This document shows positions 19,801 through 28,702 of a stretch of DNA of 64,000 nucleotides, one piece after another. The stretch is from the IMG/VR virus record IMGVR_UViG_3300042445_001604, positions 19,367 to 83,366 of that record, one strand, 5' to 3'. The position numbers and the translations under genes were made by a program. This DNA is from a virus. The notes beneath the pieces are model-generated. The model was given only the letters and a program-made list of their open reading frames with translations, ran no database searches and was not told the origin of the DNA. Numbering within the stretch: position 1 is the stretch's first letter; each line of letters opens with the position of its first letter.

Positions 19801-22800
19801 TCGCGCATAACCAAGTCACTCGCACGGTTGACTTCCTGAGTCGACGACGGTGATGCACCGAGGAGTCCAAGAACGCTTGCCGTCGTGTTGCGGTCAAGTT
19901 GGAGGTCCTTAGAGTGAGTGTAGTACCCAAGGTCTTCGTCAAACTCATCCGTCTTCATACGAATCTTGGTGGCACCAGACCTAAACCAAGCAACAGGCCC
20001 ACCAGTCTTGAAGAACGAGTGGTGGAACTTAGTCATCTCACGGCGGTAAGTGCGGAATGCTCCCAAAGCCGACTGGTTCATACGACCAGCACGAGAAGAC
20101 TGAACTTTGCCAGTCTTAGTGTTCGTGATGCGGACATAGGTGTAGTAGTACTCGTTGGGAGTCTTTGTGACGACTACCTCAAACTTATACTTAGTTCCCT
20201 TGTCCTTACCAGACTTAGATGTGTACTCGTGAGTCTCGGTGACAAGTTCGTCTTCAGAGCGACGCTCCGAGTTCGGGAAGAGTTCCTGCATCTTGTCCAA
20301 GACGTCAAAGACGACACCCTCCTTCTGAAGTTTGAGCATCTTCTTGAGGTCACCATAAGTGATGTGACGCCAGCGAGAAACCTCAGCAGCATCTTCTGGC
20401 GACAAGGCATCGTCTTGCGGGGTATTGAACGAGAAAGCATTCTTAGCCTCATCGATTAGGTCTCCAGAGTCATCGTACCCAAAGCCGTCGGTGATGTAGA
20501 TAAGTTCGTCTTTATCGACGTTACTGCCACGTTCCATGTAGCGAATCATTTCGCTGGAGTCTTTACCCTTGTTGAGACGCTTGTTGTTCAGAGGCTTAGA
20601 GGTGTCGTACCACTTGCCGTCCTCGTCAAGAATAAACTCCTGCATGACACCAAACTCATCCAAGAAACGAATGTGGTTGTACTCAGATGAACCCGAAATG
20701 ATAACATCACGCCAGTCACTGCGATAGCCAGTCTCGAGGTCTACAACATCTTCGCCCATCTCGTCGGCGATTTTCTTCTTCGCGTCATCGTTGCCCTTGA
20801 ACCCATCATCGACGGAGTCCATGTCAACACCCTTGTCAACAAGGCGCTTGCGGAAGTCAGCAAGAGGAATTTCGACAATGCTAGAACCAAGAGCCTCGGG
20901 CGAACCAAAGTTCTCCAGTGAAACTACGACGTTCTCTCGACCATTCTGGATGGCTTCAGTGTAGAGGTCAACAAGTTCTTCTTGGCTAGTACCCGCAACG
21001 AATGCGCTCAGTGCTTCCTCGGCGGTAGCAGGCTTGGCGTTGTCAGTTCCCTCACGGGTAACGTCAGGGTTCTGAGCGCGGTAAGCGTTGAGAGCGTCTA
21101 CGTTAGAAGTGTTGCCGTTCTTTGCGTCCAACTGACCAGCAATGAAGAGGTCAGTGTCAAAACCACGGCTCGACAGAGCAACAACCAAAACGCGAGTCGA
21201 GTAGTTTTTGCCACCAATGATGACAGACTTCTTGCCATTCTTGATTGCATCAGCGAGAGCGTCCTGCAAGTCGGTTTCGGAAACCCCGTCAAGGCTCTTC
21301 GCACGGCGAAGTTCAGTGGCTGAAGGGAGAGAGTTGAGGTTGTATGAACCCAGCATTAGTTCGGGAGCAGGAGCAATCTCCGTGACCGTCTCAGCGGGAG
21401 TCTTCTGTTGGTTGATTTGAGACTGAATCTCGTTGCGGATGCCATCAATGCTTCCGCCGTCATAGACGCCCGCGTAGTAGTACTCCTTGCCATTCTCGTC
21501 GACGAACGAGATTGACCACTTGAGACCGCCATCCTCTCCATCAAGGGCATCAAAAATTTGCACAGAGTATTGGACATTTCCGTTTTCCCAGACGTTGTCG
21601 GGGTAGTTGAGAAGTTCATCAAGACGGTCCATGTGGACATCTTCGAGAAGTTGCTCAGGAGACGTTACATTTGCTTCGGGCTCTTCGGGAGAGGCGTCAG
21701 CATCAATCTCACCCTGCAGTTGGTCACGAACCAAATCGCGGGCAGTGAGACCCTTGTCGCGGTCACCCATACCAATGAACATGCCATCAGAAGTTAGCGG
21801 GAAACTAAGGTTGTACTCTTTCAGGTTGCCTTCAGAGTCTGTGTACTCAATACCAATGTTGATGGTATCGCCCTCGTCAGCATCCTCAATGACATAAGCA
21901 GAAACTCGGACGTTCCCAAACGTGGCACTATTCTCAAAACCCTGCTCAGCAAAAAGGGCGATAGTGTCAAAAATGTCGCCTTCGAGAAGTTGGTTGGGGT
22001 CAGTAATGCCCTCTCCGCCATCTTCAGGTGCGGGGGTTGTGGGAGGTGTGGGGGGCTGATTGTCGCCACCGTCACTATCCGAGAGAGAGCGGATTTCCGC
22101 GATGGCATCGTCCATCTCATCCTTGGGGAAGTAGCGAGCCGAGTTATCTCCGTCGAGAATAGACTGGTACAACTTATCGCGGACAAGGCCAACAGGAAGG
22201 TCGCCGTTCTCGTTAACGAGTTTTGCGCGAAGCAGGTCAGCAATTTCTTGAGTCTGCTCGACAGTTCCATTGCCTTCGGGGCTAGGCTCTGCTGACGGGT
22301 TGTCAAAATGCTGTTCGTTGGTCTGCGTGTTCTTCCATGCGTGCAACTGACGAACAAAGTTTGCCTTACCCATACGGTTTCCAGGCAGAAGTTGCTGAGC
22401 ATCAATTTCAGTCCCGAGGGGAAGGTCATTCAGGATGTTGCGCGAAACGCGGTTTCCGTCTGCGTCGCGGAAGGTGACGTCTCCTTCAAGACCGAAGGGG
22501 TTCTCGCTAGTCGGAGCAGGGGTAACTACCTCTTCTACAACGGGAGTCTCGGTGGGGGGAGTTACTTCTTCTGTGGCAGGAATCTCTGCAACAGGAGCGG
22601 TAGCCTCAGCCTTGCTGGGGTCACGGATAAAGTCAGGATTCTCGAACTGGTCCTCGTGCTCGTCAATGCGGAGTTCCCACTCGTCGCTAACGAGGTCGTA
22701 GCGAGCGCGAGTGGCTTCATCCATACCTGAAGTCCTGCCACCGAAGACGCGCTCAAACTGAGCAACCTCTTTACCGAGGTCTTTGTTCGACATACCAGCA

Positions 22801-23573
22801 GGGTCAGCCTTAGGGGCCTCGGGAGTTGCGTCGGTCGGAAGTGTGGCTACAGGGGCTTTGTTAGCGAGGTCGCGTGCACGAGAGAGTTGTGCATCCGTCA
22901 TAGTCTCTCTGTCAAAATCTGTGGGGACATAGTCCTTACGCGTCATGTCAATAGCGTGGACAGCCTTCATCGCCTCGCCAAGGTCATCTACCGACTGGAC
23001 AGTGTTCTGGGGGTCGATGTTGTCGACTACGTCATATCCGCCAAATTCGTTCGGCTCAATCGTGATGTCGCCATCCTCAGAGATGAACGCACCATCAATG
23101 TCAGGGTGCTCCATAAAGTCTGGCGGAATTTCCTGAAACTCGAGGTCTTCAATGTTGGGGAAGTTGCCAAAAGAACTTGGGTTCTTAAGGTCAATGCCCT
23201 TACTGGCAAGATAATCTCCCGGCAAAACAGCCTGGACACTGGACGACTTAGTGCCCATGTCCGAAGCAAGATTAACTGGGTAACGATAGAAACCTTCGGG
23301 CACACTGCCGTCTTCGGAATTGACATGGAACCAACCCATGTTCTCGCCACGGTCAGAACCACCAACAAAGCGCGAGAACGTAGCAACAGGAATACCATTC
23401 TGGCGCATGACAAGTCGCATGAGACCAAACATGAAAGCAAACTTGCCCTCGTCATCACGACGCTGAAGACGGGCACGAGCCGAACGAGCAGCGAACGAGT
23501 TACCACCCGAATACGCGCTCGCAAGGATTGCGTTCAAGCGGGCGGTGAGGTCTGTGTTATCGCGGTTGTCCAT
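16824..23573 (-). CDS. Giant head-associated protein with C-terminal HELWH metallopeptidase motif
   Basis: 2249 residues. The N-terminal 120 residues contain RRDDEGKFAFMFG, a module common in actinophage minor head fusions. Two related acidic repeats follow near residues 520-750 (PNQLLEGDIFD and SPEQLLEDVHMD starts). A basic beta module with RRRGKVVKRLGYV lies near 1390. Residues 2022-2026 are HELWH, with a possible third zinc ligand Glu in KYSEVATM about 90 residues later. The C-terminus carries two copies of a TGKWYTD motif about 70 residues apart. Roles could include delivered enzyme, internal head protein or wall-active factor. Location beside the portal suggests virion packaging. Confidence 0.75.
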   Translation of the reverse strand: MDNRDNTDLTARLNAILASAYSGGNSFAARSARARLQRRDDEGKFAFMFGLMRLVMRQNGIPVATFSRFVGGSDRGENMGWFHVNSEDGSVPEGFYRYPVNLASDMGTKSSSVQAVLPGDYLASKGIDLKNPSSFGNFPNIEDLEFQEIPPDFMEHPDIDGAFISEDGDITIEPNEFGGYDVVDNIDPQNTVQSVDDLGEAMKAVHAIDMTRKDYVPTDFDRETMTDAQLSRARDLANKAPVATLPTDATPEAPKADPAGMSNKDLGKEVAQFERVFGGRTSGMDEATRARYDLVSDEWELRIDEHEDQFENPDFIRDPSKAEATAPVAEIPATEEVTPPTETPVVEEVVTPAPTSENPFGLEGDVTFRDADGNRVSRNILNDLPLGTEIDAQQLLPGNRMGKANFVRQLHAWKNTQTNEQHFDNPSAEPSPEGNGTVEQTQEIADLLRAKLVNENGDLPVGLVRDKLYQSILDGDNSARYFPKDEMDDAIAEIRSLSDSDGGDNQPPTPPTTPAPEDGGEGITDPNQLLEGDIFDTIALFAEQGFENSATFGNVRVSAYVIEDADEGDTINIGIEYTDSEGNLKEYNLSFPLTSDGMFIGMGDRDKGLTARDLVRDQLQGEIDADASPEEPEANVTSPEQLLEDVHMDRLDELLNYPDNVWENGNVQYSVQIFDALDGEDGGLKWSISFVDENGKEYYYAGVYDGGSIDGIRNEIQSQINQQKTPAETVTEIAPAPELMLGSYNLNSLPSATELRRAKSLDGVSETDLQDALADAIKNGKKSVIIGGKNYSTRVLVVALSSRGFDTDLFIAGQLDAKNGNTSNVDALNAYRAQNPDVTREGTDNAKPATAEEALSAFVAGTSQEELVDLYTEAIQNGRENVVVSLENFGSPEALGSSIVEIPLADFRKRLVDKGVDMDSVDDGFKGNDDAKKKIADEMGEDVVDLETGYRSDWRDVIISGSSEYNHIRFLDEFGVMQEFILDEDGKWYDTSKPLNNKRLNKGKDSSEMIRYMERGSNVDKDELIYITDGFGYDDSGDLIDEAKNAFSFNTPQDDALSPEDAAEVSRWRHITYGDLKKMLKLQKEGVVFDVLDKMQELFPNSERRSEDELVTETHEYTSKSGKDKGTKYKFEVVVTKTPNEYYYTYVRITNTKTGKVQSSRAGRMNQSALGAFRTYRREMTKFHHSFFKTGGPVAWFRSGATKIRMKTDEFDEDLGYYTHSKDLQLDRNTTASVLGLLGASPSSTQEVNRASDLVMREIFRYLGKYRHDDVWMGKAVKRLNEGAMFKDLNLGIDIDYLYAVASAYDAQISNQQALDSHGEGISFDQRTPLEVGDTVDYVPSFKVDIRRRGKVVKRLGYVDANGGYRYTDYIMVQWEDGRFQITTTRNNRLIETATGTDGSERVKYKDGYTDPRAGYGTDADGIDAQELLPQPLPPLAPAVKPERQTAQRDENSDLVLPDGTVIPEKPLGVAGETVQKRPSEVVPGDFISLFTEDLTLTVAPVIAPVQVSSDGLLVQNTVAVRQTDGTYTVENAAYTVSTPNETIPVLIYPEYPENSATPAQLNEILELLATKDASVSGNSGLMNYYLGVMDGKDMSGVYSREEVADIIQELRNSPDRTPAKPIDQAAELARVVAEEEERNGNPDAAQVLGGLADAAAIVASQTDGTEETTKSAGDNSLAGRVAQTASTMNLGSYGLKQDDRKRLPANSNPADVKIGTNRTYKGTKPTEEASALKDQMMEFGSEAWGLAQQRVVDELRQRGYQGIETYEDVSKAEAAITKEADRLKEISSFSLGNATNFGYTEEDIQLIIKKMAGDGYVDENFNVDYKKIRGLGETLTSDAPDFGDLLSPWSRDGAALIYAMANSPEIKQKVEEMLRTKKKAKEQLEAHREVLKKFFKDSKIAHDKATVDTLKELGVEFDNVSMSALGIRSSYGGSSITERGEMGKAIQEAFNRVPRAILLQLAEIMQNNKMQLVVAPTKGRGNMRKYSGHYKIAVSREHGRSQGGIQFQSAYENPYTDVFLHELWHVIQEVSPNVAQLEHAWLYDRLVSTDKDGSDVLPQLASATGSTRVGKEKGFNTVNGFVSNYLLKQYGERGLFSDAENFFSPNNKYSEVATMVMQDIFGHNGQSSVGDGMVVYASKYNGRAFAANSSALFQNESTGKWYTDKEMTDEIKNAKTYGRPVEQFDEQVKHFGMGLLLLLSDWSPTQGLGSKSENKKYMAEDLFFDMATGKWYTDSSMTTEIPSADVIG

Positions 23574-23632
23574 GTTTTCTTTCTCCGTGAGTGGTAAGTC
23601 TAAATCTCTGGATAGTATATCAGTTAGAGTTG

Positions 23633-24157
23633 TTATACGATGCGGGCAAGTACGTCAGGAGCGCTGGCTCGGAGACGCACTACGGCGAACTTGTATTCGG
23701 CAGAAGCAGGGTCGTTAGCAAGAACCGACGCAACCAAAGCCTTGGTTTGGGGATTGGCATTGAGGGTTCCAGCCTCCCAAGCAGCACGTTCTTCGACATA
23801 TGCCGACGCCGTCAGGGCCTCGTCAGTGTTCGGAAGAAGGGGGTGCCCGAGGGGGAGCAGGTCAATGTGGGGAGTAGTCGCATTGTTCTGGGTAGCCACG
23901 GACAAGAAGTTCTCAACTGCTCGGATAATGCCGAAAGTAGCCGACTTTTTGTCCTGCCCAACGCGAGCGTTGTTCTCGCGGATAACAACCTCGCGGACGG
24001 CATACGGCAAAACGTGACGGGCAGGAGCAACCTGCGAGTTGGCGCTGGCAGTAAGGGCGAGTGCGTACTCAGTGAGAGACGGGGTACGACCCAAAGAAAT
24101 GCGCTTAAGTTGTACGGGCCCGTTGTCAATAAGAGCGTTCAGGTCATCTTCATACAT
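23633..24157 (-). CDS. Hypothetical protein, 174 aa, portal-proximal
   Basis: Ala-rich, mainly helical predicted protein between portal-side genes. The start is three bases after the upstream stop, so it is coupled. No recognised domain; possibly a minor head protein. Confidence 0.65.
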   Translation of the reverse strand: MYEDDLNALIDNGPVQLKRISLGRTPSLTEYALALTASANSQVAPARHVLPYAVREVVIRENNARVGQDKKSATFGIIRAVENFLSVATQNNATTPHIDLLPLGHPLLPNTDEALTASAYVEERAAWEAGTLNANPQTKALVASVLANDPASAEYKFAVVRLRASAPDVLARIV

Positions 24158-24159
24158 AG

Positions 24160-24657
24160 TTAGTTACCCTTCTTGGGGAGCAGGTCGGCATCATGTGCGC
24201 TGTACAGGTCGACAGCGAGTGAGCGGGTGCGCTCAAATGGGTTGTCGTTCTCGCGGACGGCGCGGAGCCATGTCGCACGGAACGCGGGAATGACCTCAAA
24301 GCCAAGACCAGCGTAAGCAGTGATAGCAAAGATAGCATGCTCAGGGGTCACATAAAAAGACTCATCTTTGACGGTGATGTTCGTCCCAGCAGACACAGCA
24401 CCAGCAGTAAGAGTCTGCAAGTCCATGTCCTCGTTACTGCGGGACTTGAGGTGGTCGAGAACACGAGTCATCGCCGTCTCGTGAATCGAGAGCGAGTCAG
24501 AGCCCTTGCTCGACGCAGCGCCTCGGTAGTAGACGGTCTTGAGTTCCGACAGCGAGCAGTCGCGGGCATAGTCGCCAGCCTTACTACGACGGGCAAGAGA
24601 GACGAGTTCTTCCTCGGTGGTCGAAGAAAAATGAAGTCGGCGTGATGGTATTGACAT
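24160..24657 (-). CDS. Hypothetical protein sharing a module with the capsid maturation protein
   Basis: 165 residues. The segment LSELKTVYYRGAAS followed by a helix resembles the LKAVYRRGAGAFS module at residues 1131-1145 of the 2216-residue protein, suggesting the same domain exists free and fused. The start overlaps the portal stop. Probably a head protein; function unknown. Confidence 0.65.
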   Translation of the reverse strand: MSIPSRRLHFSSTTEEELVSLARRSKAGDYARDCSLSELKTVYYRGAASSKGSDSLSIHETAMTRVLDHLKSRSNEDMDLQTLTAGAVSAGTNITVKDESFYVTPEHAIFAITAYAGLGFEVIPAFRATWLRAVRENDNPFERTRSLAVDLYSAHDADLLPKKGN

Positions 24658-26339
24658 TACTGTGGCTCCGCTAATGGAATAGGTGGTGCGTCGGTCGGGG
24701 GTGCTGCAGACGGGGTAATAGGTTCGGGGGTGGGCTCAGGCGCAGGAGTTGCCTCTTCGGCAGGAGCAGGAGTTGCCTCCCCGCCAGCGAGGGCATCTGC
24801 AATCTCGGGCGTAATCGGTGCAGGCGAGTTAGCCTGCTGTGAGGCGCGGGCTGCTTGGAACAACTCAGGGGCAATCGTGTTGAGCAGAGCCTCAGAAAGT
24901 TCAGGCGTAATGGCTCCACGCTGGAACAAAAGGCGCAAGGCGATTTCCGTAGGCTCAGGAGCATCAGCATCCGAGAAGCCGTGAGTACGACGCCACGTGT
25001 CCAAGGAGATTGCCATTTTCTCGAACCCAGAGTCAGCATCAGCAGCGCGGTCATTGCGAGTTGAGATGGCGCTGGGGTCAAACCAGACGACAATGCGCTG
25101 AACATCTGCTTCCTCGTAGCCGATGGACTTCAGATACGGACGAAGATAAACGACAGTCAGAGCATCGGAGATGAGGAGGAGAAGGGGTTCGATGTGCGCC
25201 TTGTAGAGACTCTCATCAATCTGTACGGCGTTCGAGTAGCGGACGTTGGCAAGGCCAGTGACAATGTCTTTGGGGACATCGAGTCCCTGAAGGATGCGCT
25301 CGAGAACACGGTCAGCACGCTGAGCAAGAGCAGGGTCGAAAGAACGCTCAAATTTAAATTGCTTGATTTTATCGCCAAGTTCAGCAGGTCCTCGAATAAT
25401 CAGTGGTACAACGGCGGAAGCGGATGATTCGTCGCTGATGGGGGTCGTCATCGCGTCGATGAGTTGGTCTTCGAACTCATCCTCGGCAGACTCAGGAGTG
25501 TTGACGATATCGTCAGCGGGGTCGAACGGGTAGTCGGGGTCGGCTGCTGCGGAAGTAGACAGTCCGTCAGGAAGATAGAGAGCACCAGCGTTGAGACGCG
25601 AGCGAGCCGTAGCGCGGAAGGTACGGTTCAGAAGGAGGAGTTCATCGCAGAGGTCGAGCAGACCCTTAAGGCTGGACTCGGCGTCCTCCGAGTAACGGGG
25701 GTGGCTACGCCAGATGCGACCAACGAACGCAGTGTTCGGAAGTTTGATAACGCCCTTCTTGCTGGCGTTTGACGAAGCAGCCTGTGCGAGGTCTGCACGA
25801 GGAACGATGGTGACGTTACCCCGCTGGTCGACGGTAAGTTCGTCAGTCGAACGGATATCCCAACTTTCAGGAAGACCAGTTCCAATAAGTTCGGGACGCT
25901 GAACGAGGTAGCACTCACCCGTGACGTTGAGGTTGAGGGCAGCGTCGCGGAGAAGTCCCGCCTGTCCGCCGTATGCGGAGTTGAGACGCTCAAGTGCACG
26001 CTCGGCAGCGCTGGAAAGTTGTGGCTCAACGGTGCTGGAGTTCCTGATGGGGACAGGAGCCTCGGCGGGGTCGTCGATTACAGCAGTGTAAAGACGAACA
26101 CGAGAGACAACAGAAGCGACGAGGTTGAATGCATATTTGATTTCGCCGATGGCGTCGTAATACTCCCACGCCTCGCCCTGCCACTTGTTAGCATAGGCAG
26201 AACGGCGGTCCCGAAACTGCTCCATTTCCCTCTTGTCATCGATGCGAAGAGTAGATGCAGCAGCGGTAAGCGGTCGCGGAATAGAGTACAAAGGGGTGAT
26301 TGTAGGGATGAACCCCTCACCCTTACGGAATACAGCCAT
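24657..26339 (-). CDS. Portal protein
   Basis: 560 residues. The dodecameric portal forms the DNA entry channel. Typical features: an N-terminal amphipathic region with IGEIKYAFNLVASVVSRVRL, the GECYLVQRP strand, the LDVPKDIVTGLANVRYSNA segment near residue 370 followed by the clip/stem helices, and a Pro/Ala-rich tail of about 60 residues. Size and position upstream of the head genes support the call. The terminase lies 5 kb away across a block of rightward small genes, which is unusual. Confidence 0.88.
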   Translation of the reverse strand: MAVFRKGEGFIPTITPLYSIPRPLTAAASTLRIDDKREMEQFRDRRSAYANKWQGEAWEYYDAIGEIKYAFNLVASVVSRVRLYTAVIDDPAEAPVPIRNSSTVEPQLSSAAERALERLNSAYGGQAGLLRDAALNLNVTGECYLVQRPELIGTGLPESWDIRSTDELTVDQRGNVTIVPRADLAQAASSNASKKGVIKLPNTAFVGRIWRSHPRYSEDAESSLKGLLDLCDELLLLNRTFRATARSRLNAGALYLPDGLSTSAAADPDYPFDPADDIVNTPESAEDEFEDQLIDAMTTPISDESSASAVVPLIIRGPAELGDKIKQFKFERSFDPALAQRADRVLERILQGLDVPKDIVTGLANVRYSNAVQIDESLYKAHIEPLLLLISDALTVVYLRPYLKSIGYEEADVQRIVVWFDPSAISTRNDRAADADSGFEKMAISLDTWRRTHGFSDADAPEPTEIALRLLFQRGAITPELSEALLNTIAPELFQAARASQQANSPAPITPEIADALAGGEATPAPAEEATPAPEPTPEPITPSAAPPTDAPPIPLAEPQ

Positions 26340-26354
26340 TGAACCGCTTTCGTC

Positions 26355-26645
26355 TTAGTTGTCGAGTTTTGCGCTGATGTAGCCAGTGACGGCAGATAGT
26401 GCAAGCACGCACGCGACAGGTAAAGTTACCGTTGGTACTATTGTATAGCATATAAATATGAATGTTCCCGCGTACATGCTCAAACAGTAGTAGCAGGTGA
26501 ACAGATAGCCGAACTGGGTGCTCGGTGAGACCTTCGAGAAGAACCAGTTTCGGGGTGCGTCGAGTAGACGGTCTTCGATGAGAAGTCGACAAATTCGGTA
26601 AGTCGCCAGCGCAAGAATGACGAACTCAAACAGTGAGGGAATCAT
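26355..26645 (-). CDS. DUF1360-like small membrane protein
   Basis: 96 residues with a hydrophobic start (SLFEFVILALATYRICRLL), a Cys pair in FTCYYCLSMYAG, and two further membrane segments. This matches the DUF1360 family often found near phage structural or lysis genes. I chose ATG 26645 because GGAGG lies five bases upstream; a longer in-frame extension overlaps the previous gene in another frame. Role in membrane/lysis is possible but unproven. Confidence 0.75.
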   Translation of the reverse strand: MIPSLFEFVILALATYRICRLLIEDRLLDAPRNWFFSKVSPSTQFGYLFTCYYCLSMYAGTFIFICYTIVPTVTLPVACVLALSAVTGYISAKLDN

Positions 26646-26979
26646 ACGGCCTCCAAGTTCGAAGTCGTGAACCACAACCACACGAGTTGTCCTTGCGGAA
26701 AGAAAAACGCTTCCCTTGAACCGTCGTGACAGTGTAGTCGTCACCCTTGGTTGCAGAGCCGTGGAATGTGGTGGGGCTGATTTCCTCTTTGAAGACGAGA
26801 GACGGCCCGTGCGGAGAGTCTTGAGCAATAAGAATGTGCGTATCAGTGACGACGATGCGAACAGAATTCATACGGCGGACGGACGGATGATTCGGGGTCG
26901 AGTTCGAGGTGATGGGCTCTCGATAGTCCGAACCAGCAAGAACAAACAAGGCGGGAAAAACGTCGCACTTTACTTTCAT
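26626..26979 (-). CDS. Hypothetical protein, 117 aa
   Basis: ATG overlaps the stop of the upstream regulator (ATGA), indicating coupling. Beta-rich, ending with CGCGSRLRTWRPYDSL. No family recognised with certainty. Confidence 0.65.
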   Translation of the reverse strand: MKVKCDVFPALFVLAGSDYREPITSNSTPNHPSVRRMNSVRIVVTDTHILIAQDSPHGPSLVFKEEISPTTFHGSATKGDDYTVTTVQGKRFSFRKDNSCGCGSRLRTWRPYDSLTV

Positions 26980-27491
26980 TTGGCTACCTTACCAAGACGC
27001 TTCGCCATTGCGCGATAAGTGACGCCAGTCGCGTCGGCGAGTTCCTGAACCGTCACACCGTCGGCGTGGAGTTCTTTAGTCAGGTCAGTCAGCCAGAGGT
27101 TAGCAAGACGCGCTGGATGGTTGGGAGACATCTTTGAACGGAAAGTCTTAGCGTGCGGGCCGAGTGTCTGTAGTTTGTCGCGGTCCTCCTCAGAGATACC
27201 TGGCGAAACGGGACGCTTGGGGATGTACGTCTCGGGAGTCACGAGGGTCGGCGACGGAGGAGTATGTTCAAGGACGTCGGGACGGCTGTAAAGATGAGCC
27301 CGCTCGACCCACGTACGGACGGTCGAACGGGGACGAGGATGCGGGAGGGCTTCCCCGATGGAGCGGAGGGGCCAACCTGCCTGATAGAGGACGAGGCAAC
27401 GTACATCTATATCGCGTTGGTCCTTGAGGGTACGCAGGAACTCCACCTCTGGGAGGGGGATAGATTGTCCTCTGGCTGGCCTGCGAGTCAT
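26976..27491 (-). CDS. Helix-turn-helix regulator at head of the structural operon
   Basis: 171 residues. Two predicted helix-turn-helix segments: AGWPLRSIGEALPHPRPRST near the N-terminus and VTVQELADATGVTYRAMAKR near the C-terminus. The two-HTH layout resembles the proteins at 34946 and 62215. No ribosome site precedes ATG 27491, but TATACT ends exactly six bases upstream, so the mRNA is probably leaderless. First gene of the long leftward structural transcript, so it may regulate it. Confidence 0.75.
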   Translation of the reverse strand: MTRRPARGQSIPLPEVEFLRTLKDQRDIDVRCLVLYQAGWPLRSIGEALPHPRPRSTVRTWVERAHLYSRPDVLEHTPPSPTLVTPETYIPKRPVSPGISEEDRDKLQTLGPHAKTFRSKMSPNHPARLANLWLTDLTKELHADGVTVQELADATGVTYRAMAKRLGKVAK

Positions 27492-27497
27492 TGTTTT

Positions 27498-27503
27498 AGT
27501 ATA
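27498..27503 (-). promoter_or_regulatory. Leaderless -10 element of the structural operon
   Basis: TATACT with exactly six bases to the ATG at 27491, the spacing seen at the other leaderless starts in this window. No good -35 is visible. Confidence 0.55.
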
Positions 27504-27540
27504 CACCGGGACTAGTTATGTACTGTGGAGAAGTTGTAGT

Positions 27541-27690
27541 ACCTTAAGGAATTTTGGATTTGACCCCGGAGTAGGCACCGGGGGGTCCGGGCCTGCAGCC
27601 CAATTGGTTTCCTAAAAAAGTGGCCGCCTATGCCAACACCAACGCAATTCCAAAACGCAATTCGCAACGCGAAAAAAATAATTATTCACG
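27541..27690. other. Non-coding spacer with GC hairpin
   Basis: Contains CCCCGG/CCGGGG arms and GC-rich short inverted sequences, then an AT run (AAAAAAATAATTATT). No gene seen. A packaging or replication site is possible but nothing identifies one. Confidence 0.4.
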
Positions 27691-27697
27691 CGAATTA

Positions 27698-28290
27698 CTG
27701 ACAGCCAGCCAGCGATTACACTCACGCGACTAGCCAGCCAGCCCACTAGGCAGACAGCCCACTAGCCAACGCCTAGTGACAGCCAGCCCACCAGCCAGCG
27801 AGACAGAGTAGCCCACGACAGCCAGCCCATTACAGCCCATTACAGCCCACTAGACAGCCAGCCAGCCCACGACAGCCCACTAGCCCACGACAGCCCGTCA
27901 CAGCCCCGCCTAGCCCCGTTTACGACCGCCAGCCACGACAGCCCACGACAGCCCCAGAATAGGCACACCGCACGATTACGATAGCCAGCCACGACAGCCC
28001 GCCTACGCCTACGACCGACAGCCCCAGCCACCCGCCAGCCACCCGCTACCGTCACGCGACAGCCAGCCCACGACAGCCAGCCCCAACGCTCTCGCAACGC
28101 TCACGCGATAATGACAACGACAGCCCGACCACCACGACAGACAGACCACGCGACCGACCGACACAGATACAGACAGACCACCCACGACCACCAGACAGAC
28201 CGCGCAAAAACTTACCCGCACCCGCGCCGATACCCGCGCCCGACAGCCAGCCCGCGCCCGCACGGCAAGGCGCGACACGCCCGAGATAAA
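27698..28290. repeat. CAGCC-rich, T-poor non-coding tract
   Basis: About 600 bases built from variations of CAGCC, GACAGCCC and CCCACGA, with roughly thirty CAGCC units, changing near 28120 to CAGACAGACCAC-like units. The plus strand is almost depleted of T. ORFs on the minus strand merely translate the repeat (recurring GLSWA) and lack ribosome sites. It lies at the divergence point of the leftward structural operon and the rightward small genes. Confidence 0.75.
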
Positions 28291-28376
28291 AAATAGTTTG
28301 TAATGTCAGCGGTATGGTGTATGTTAGGTACTACCGAGTTAGTCAACCGACATACTCACCAAACAAAGGAAACAAA

Positions 28377-28673
28377 ATGACGAACACCACCGTCCTCAAC
28401 GCCGAAGCCCAGCGGGCAGTATCGGCACTCGAAACCGCCCGCAAGATGGTTGCCGAAGCCAAGCGTATCGAAGACGCGGCAAAGGCAGTCCTCAACGAAG
28501 CACTCACCGAAGCCAACGCAACGCACGGCACGGACAGCAACGGCACGGTTCTCGTGGAGCGCGTGACCAGCACGAACACCTCGTTCGACCGCAAGACCCT
28601 CGAAGCGCTTTACAAGGAAGCATTCGACGCCACCATTCGCGTTACGACCTACACCAAACTCGTCACCAAGTAA
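28377..28673 (+). CDS. Small protein resembling exonuclease C-terminal tail module, copy 1
   Basis: 98 residues: an N-terminal Ala/Glu/Lys helix of about 45 residues, then a beta segment and a C-terminus TYTKLVTK. It is paralogous to 39583 and 42101 (helix, then RVT(S/V) strand, LKxAxxxLY-like helix, then VLVT end). The pattern recalls the C-terminal tail of YqaJ-type phage exonucleases, but no catalytic domain is present. Own promoter (TTGTAA, TATGTT) and AAAGGA six bases before the ATG. Confidence 0.75.
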   Translation: MTNTTVLNAEAQRAVSALETARKMVAEAKRIEDAAKAVLNEALTEANATHGTDSNGTVLVERVTSTNTSFDRKTLEALYKEAFDATIRVTTYTKLVTK

Positions 28674-28680
28674 CGCCACC

Positions 28681-28702
28681 GCCCGCCCCGCAAGGGGCGG
28701 GC
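28681..28702 (+). terminator. Hairpin after 28377 gene
   Basis: Nine-base arms GCCCGCCCC / GGGGCGGGC with a GCAA loop; no T-run. Confidence 0.5.

Noticed and set aside
27541-27690. cos site
   Set aside because: The GC-rich inverted sequences are suggestive, but the terminase is 3.6 kb away and nothing in the sequence defines cut ends.
27840-28278. Leftward ORFs with recurring GLSWA
   Set aside because: They translate the CAGCC repeat, lack ribosome sites and have repeat-driven composition.
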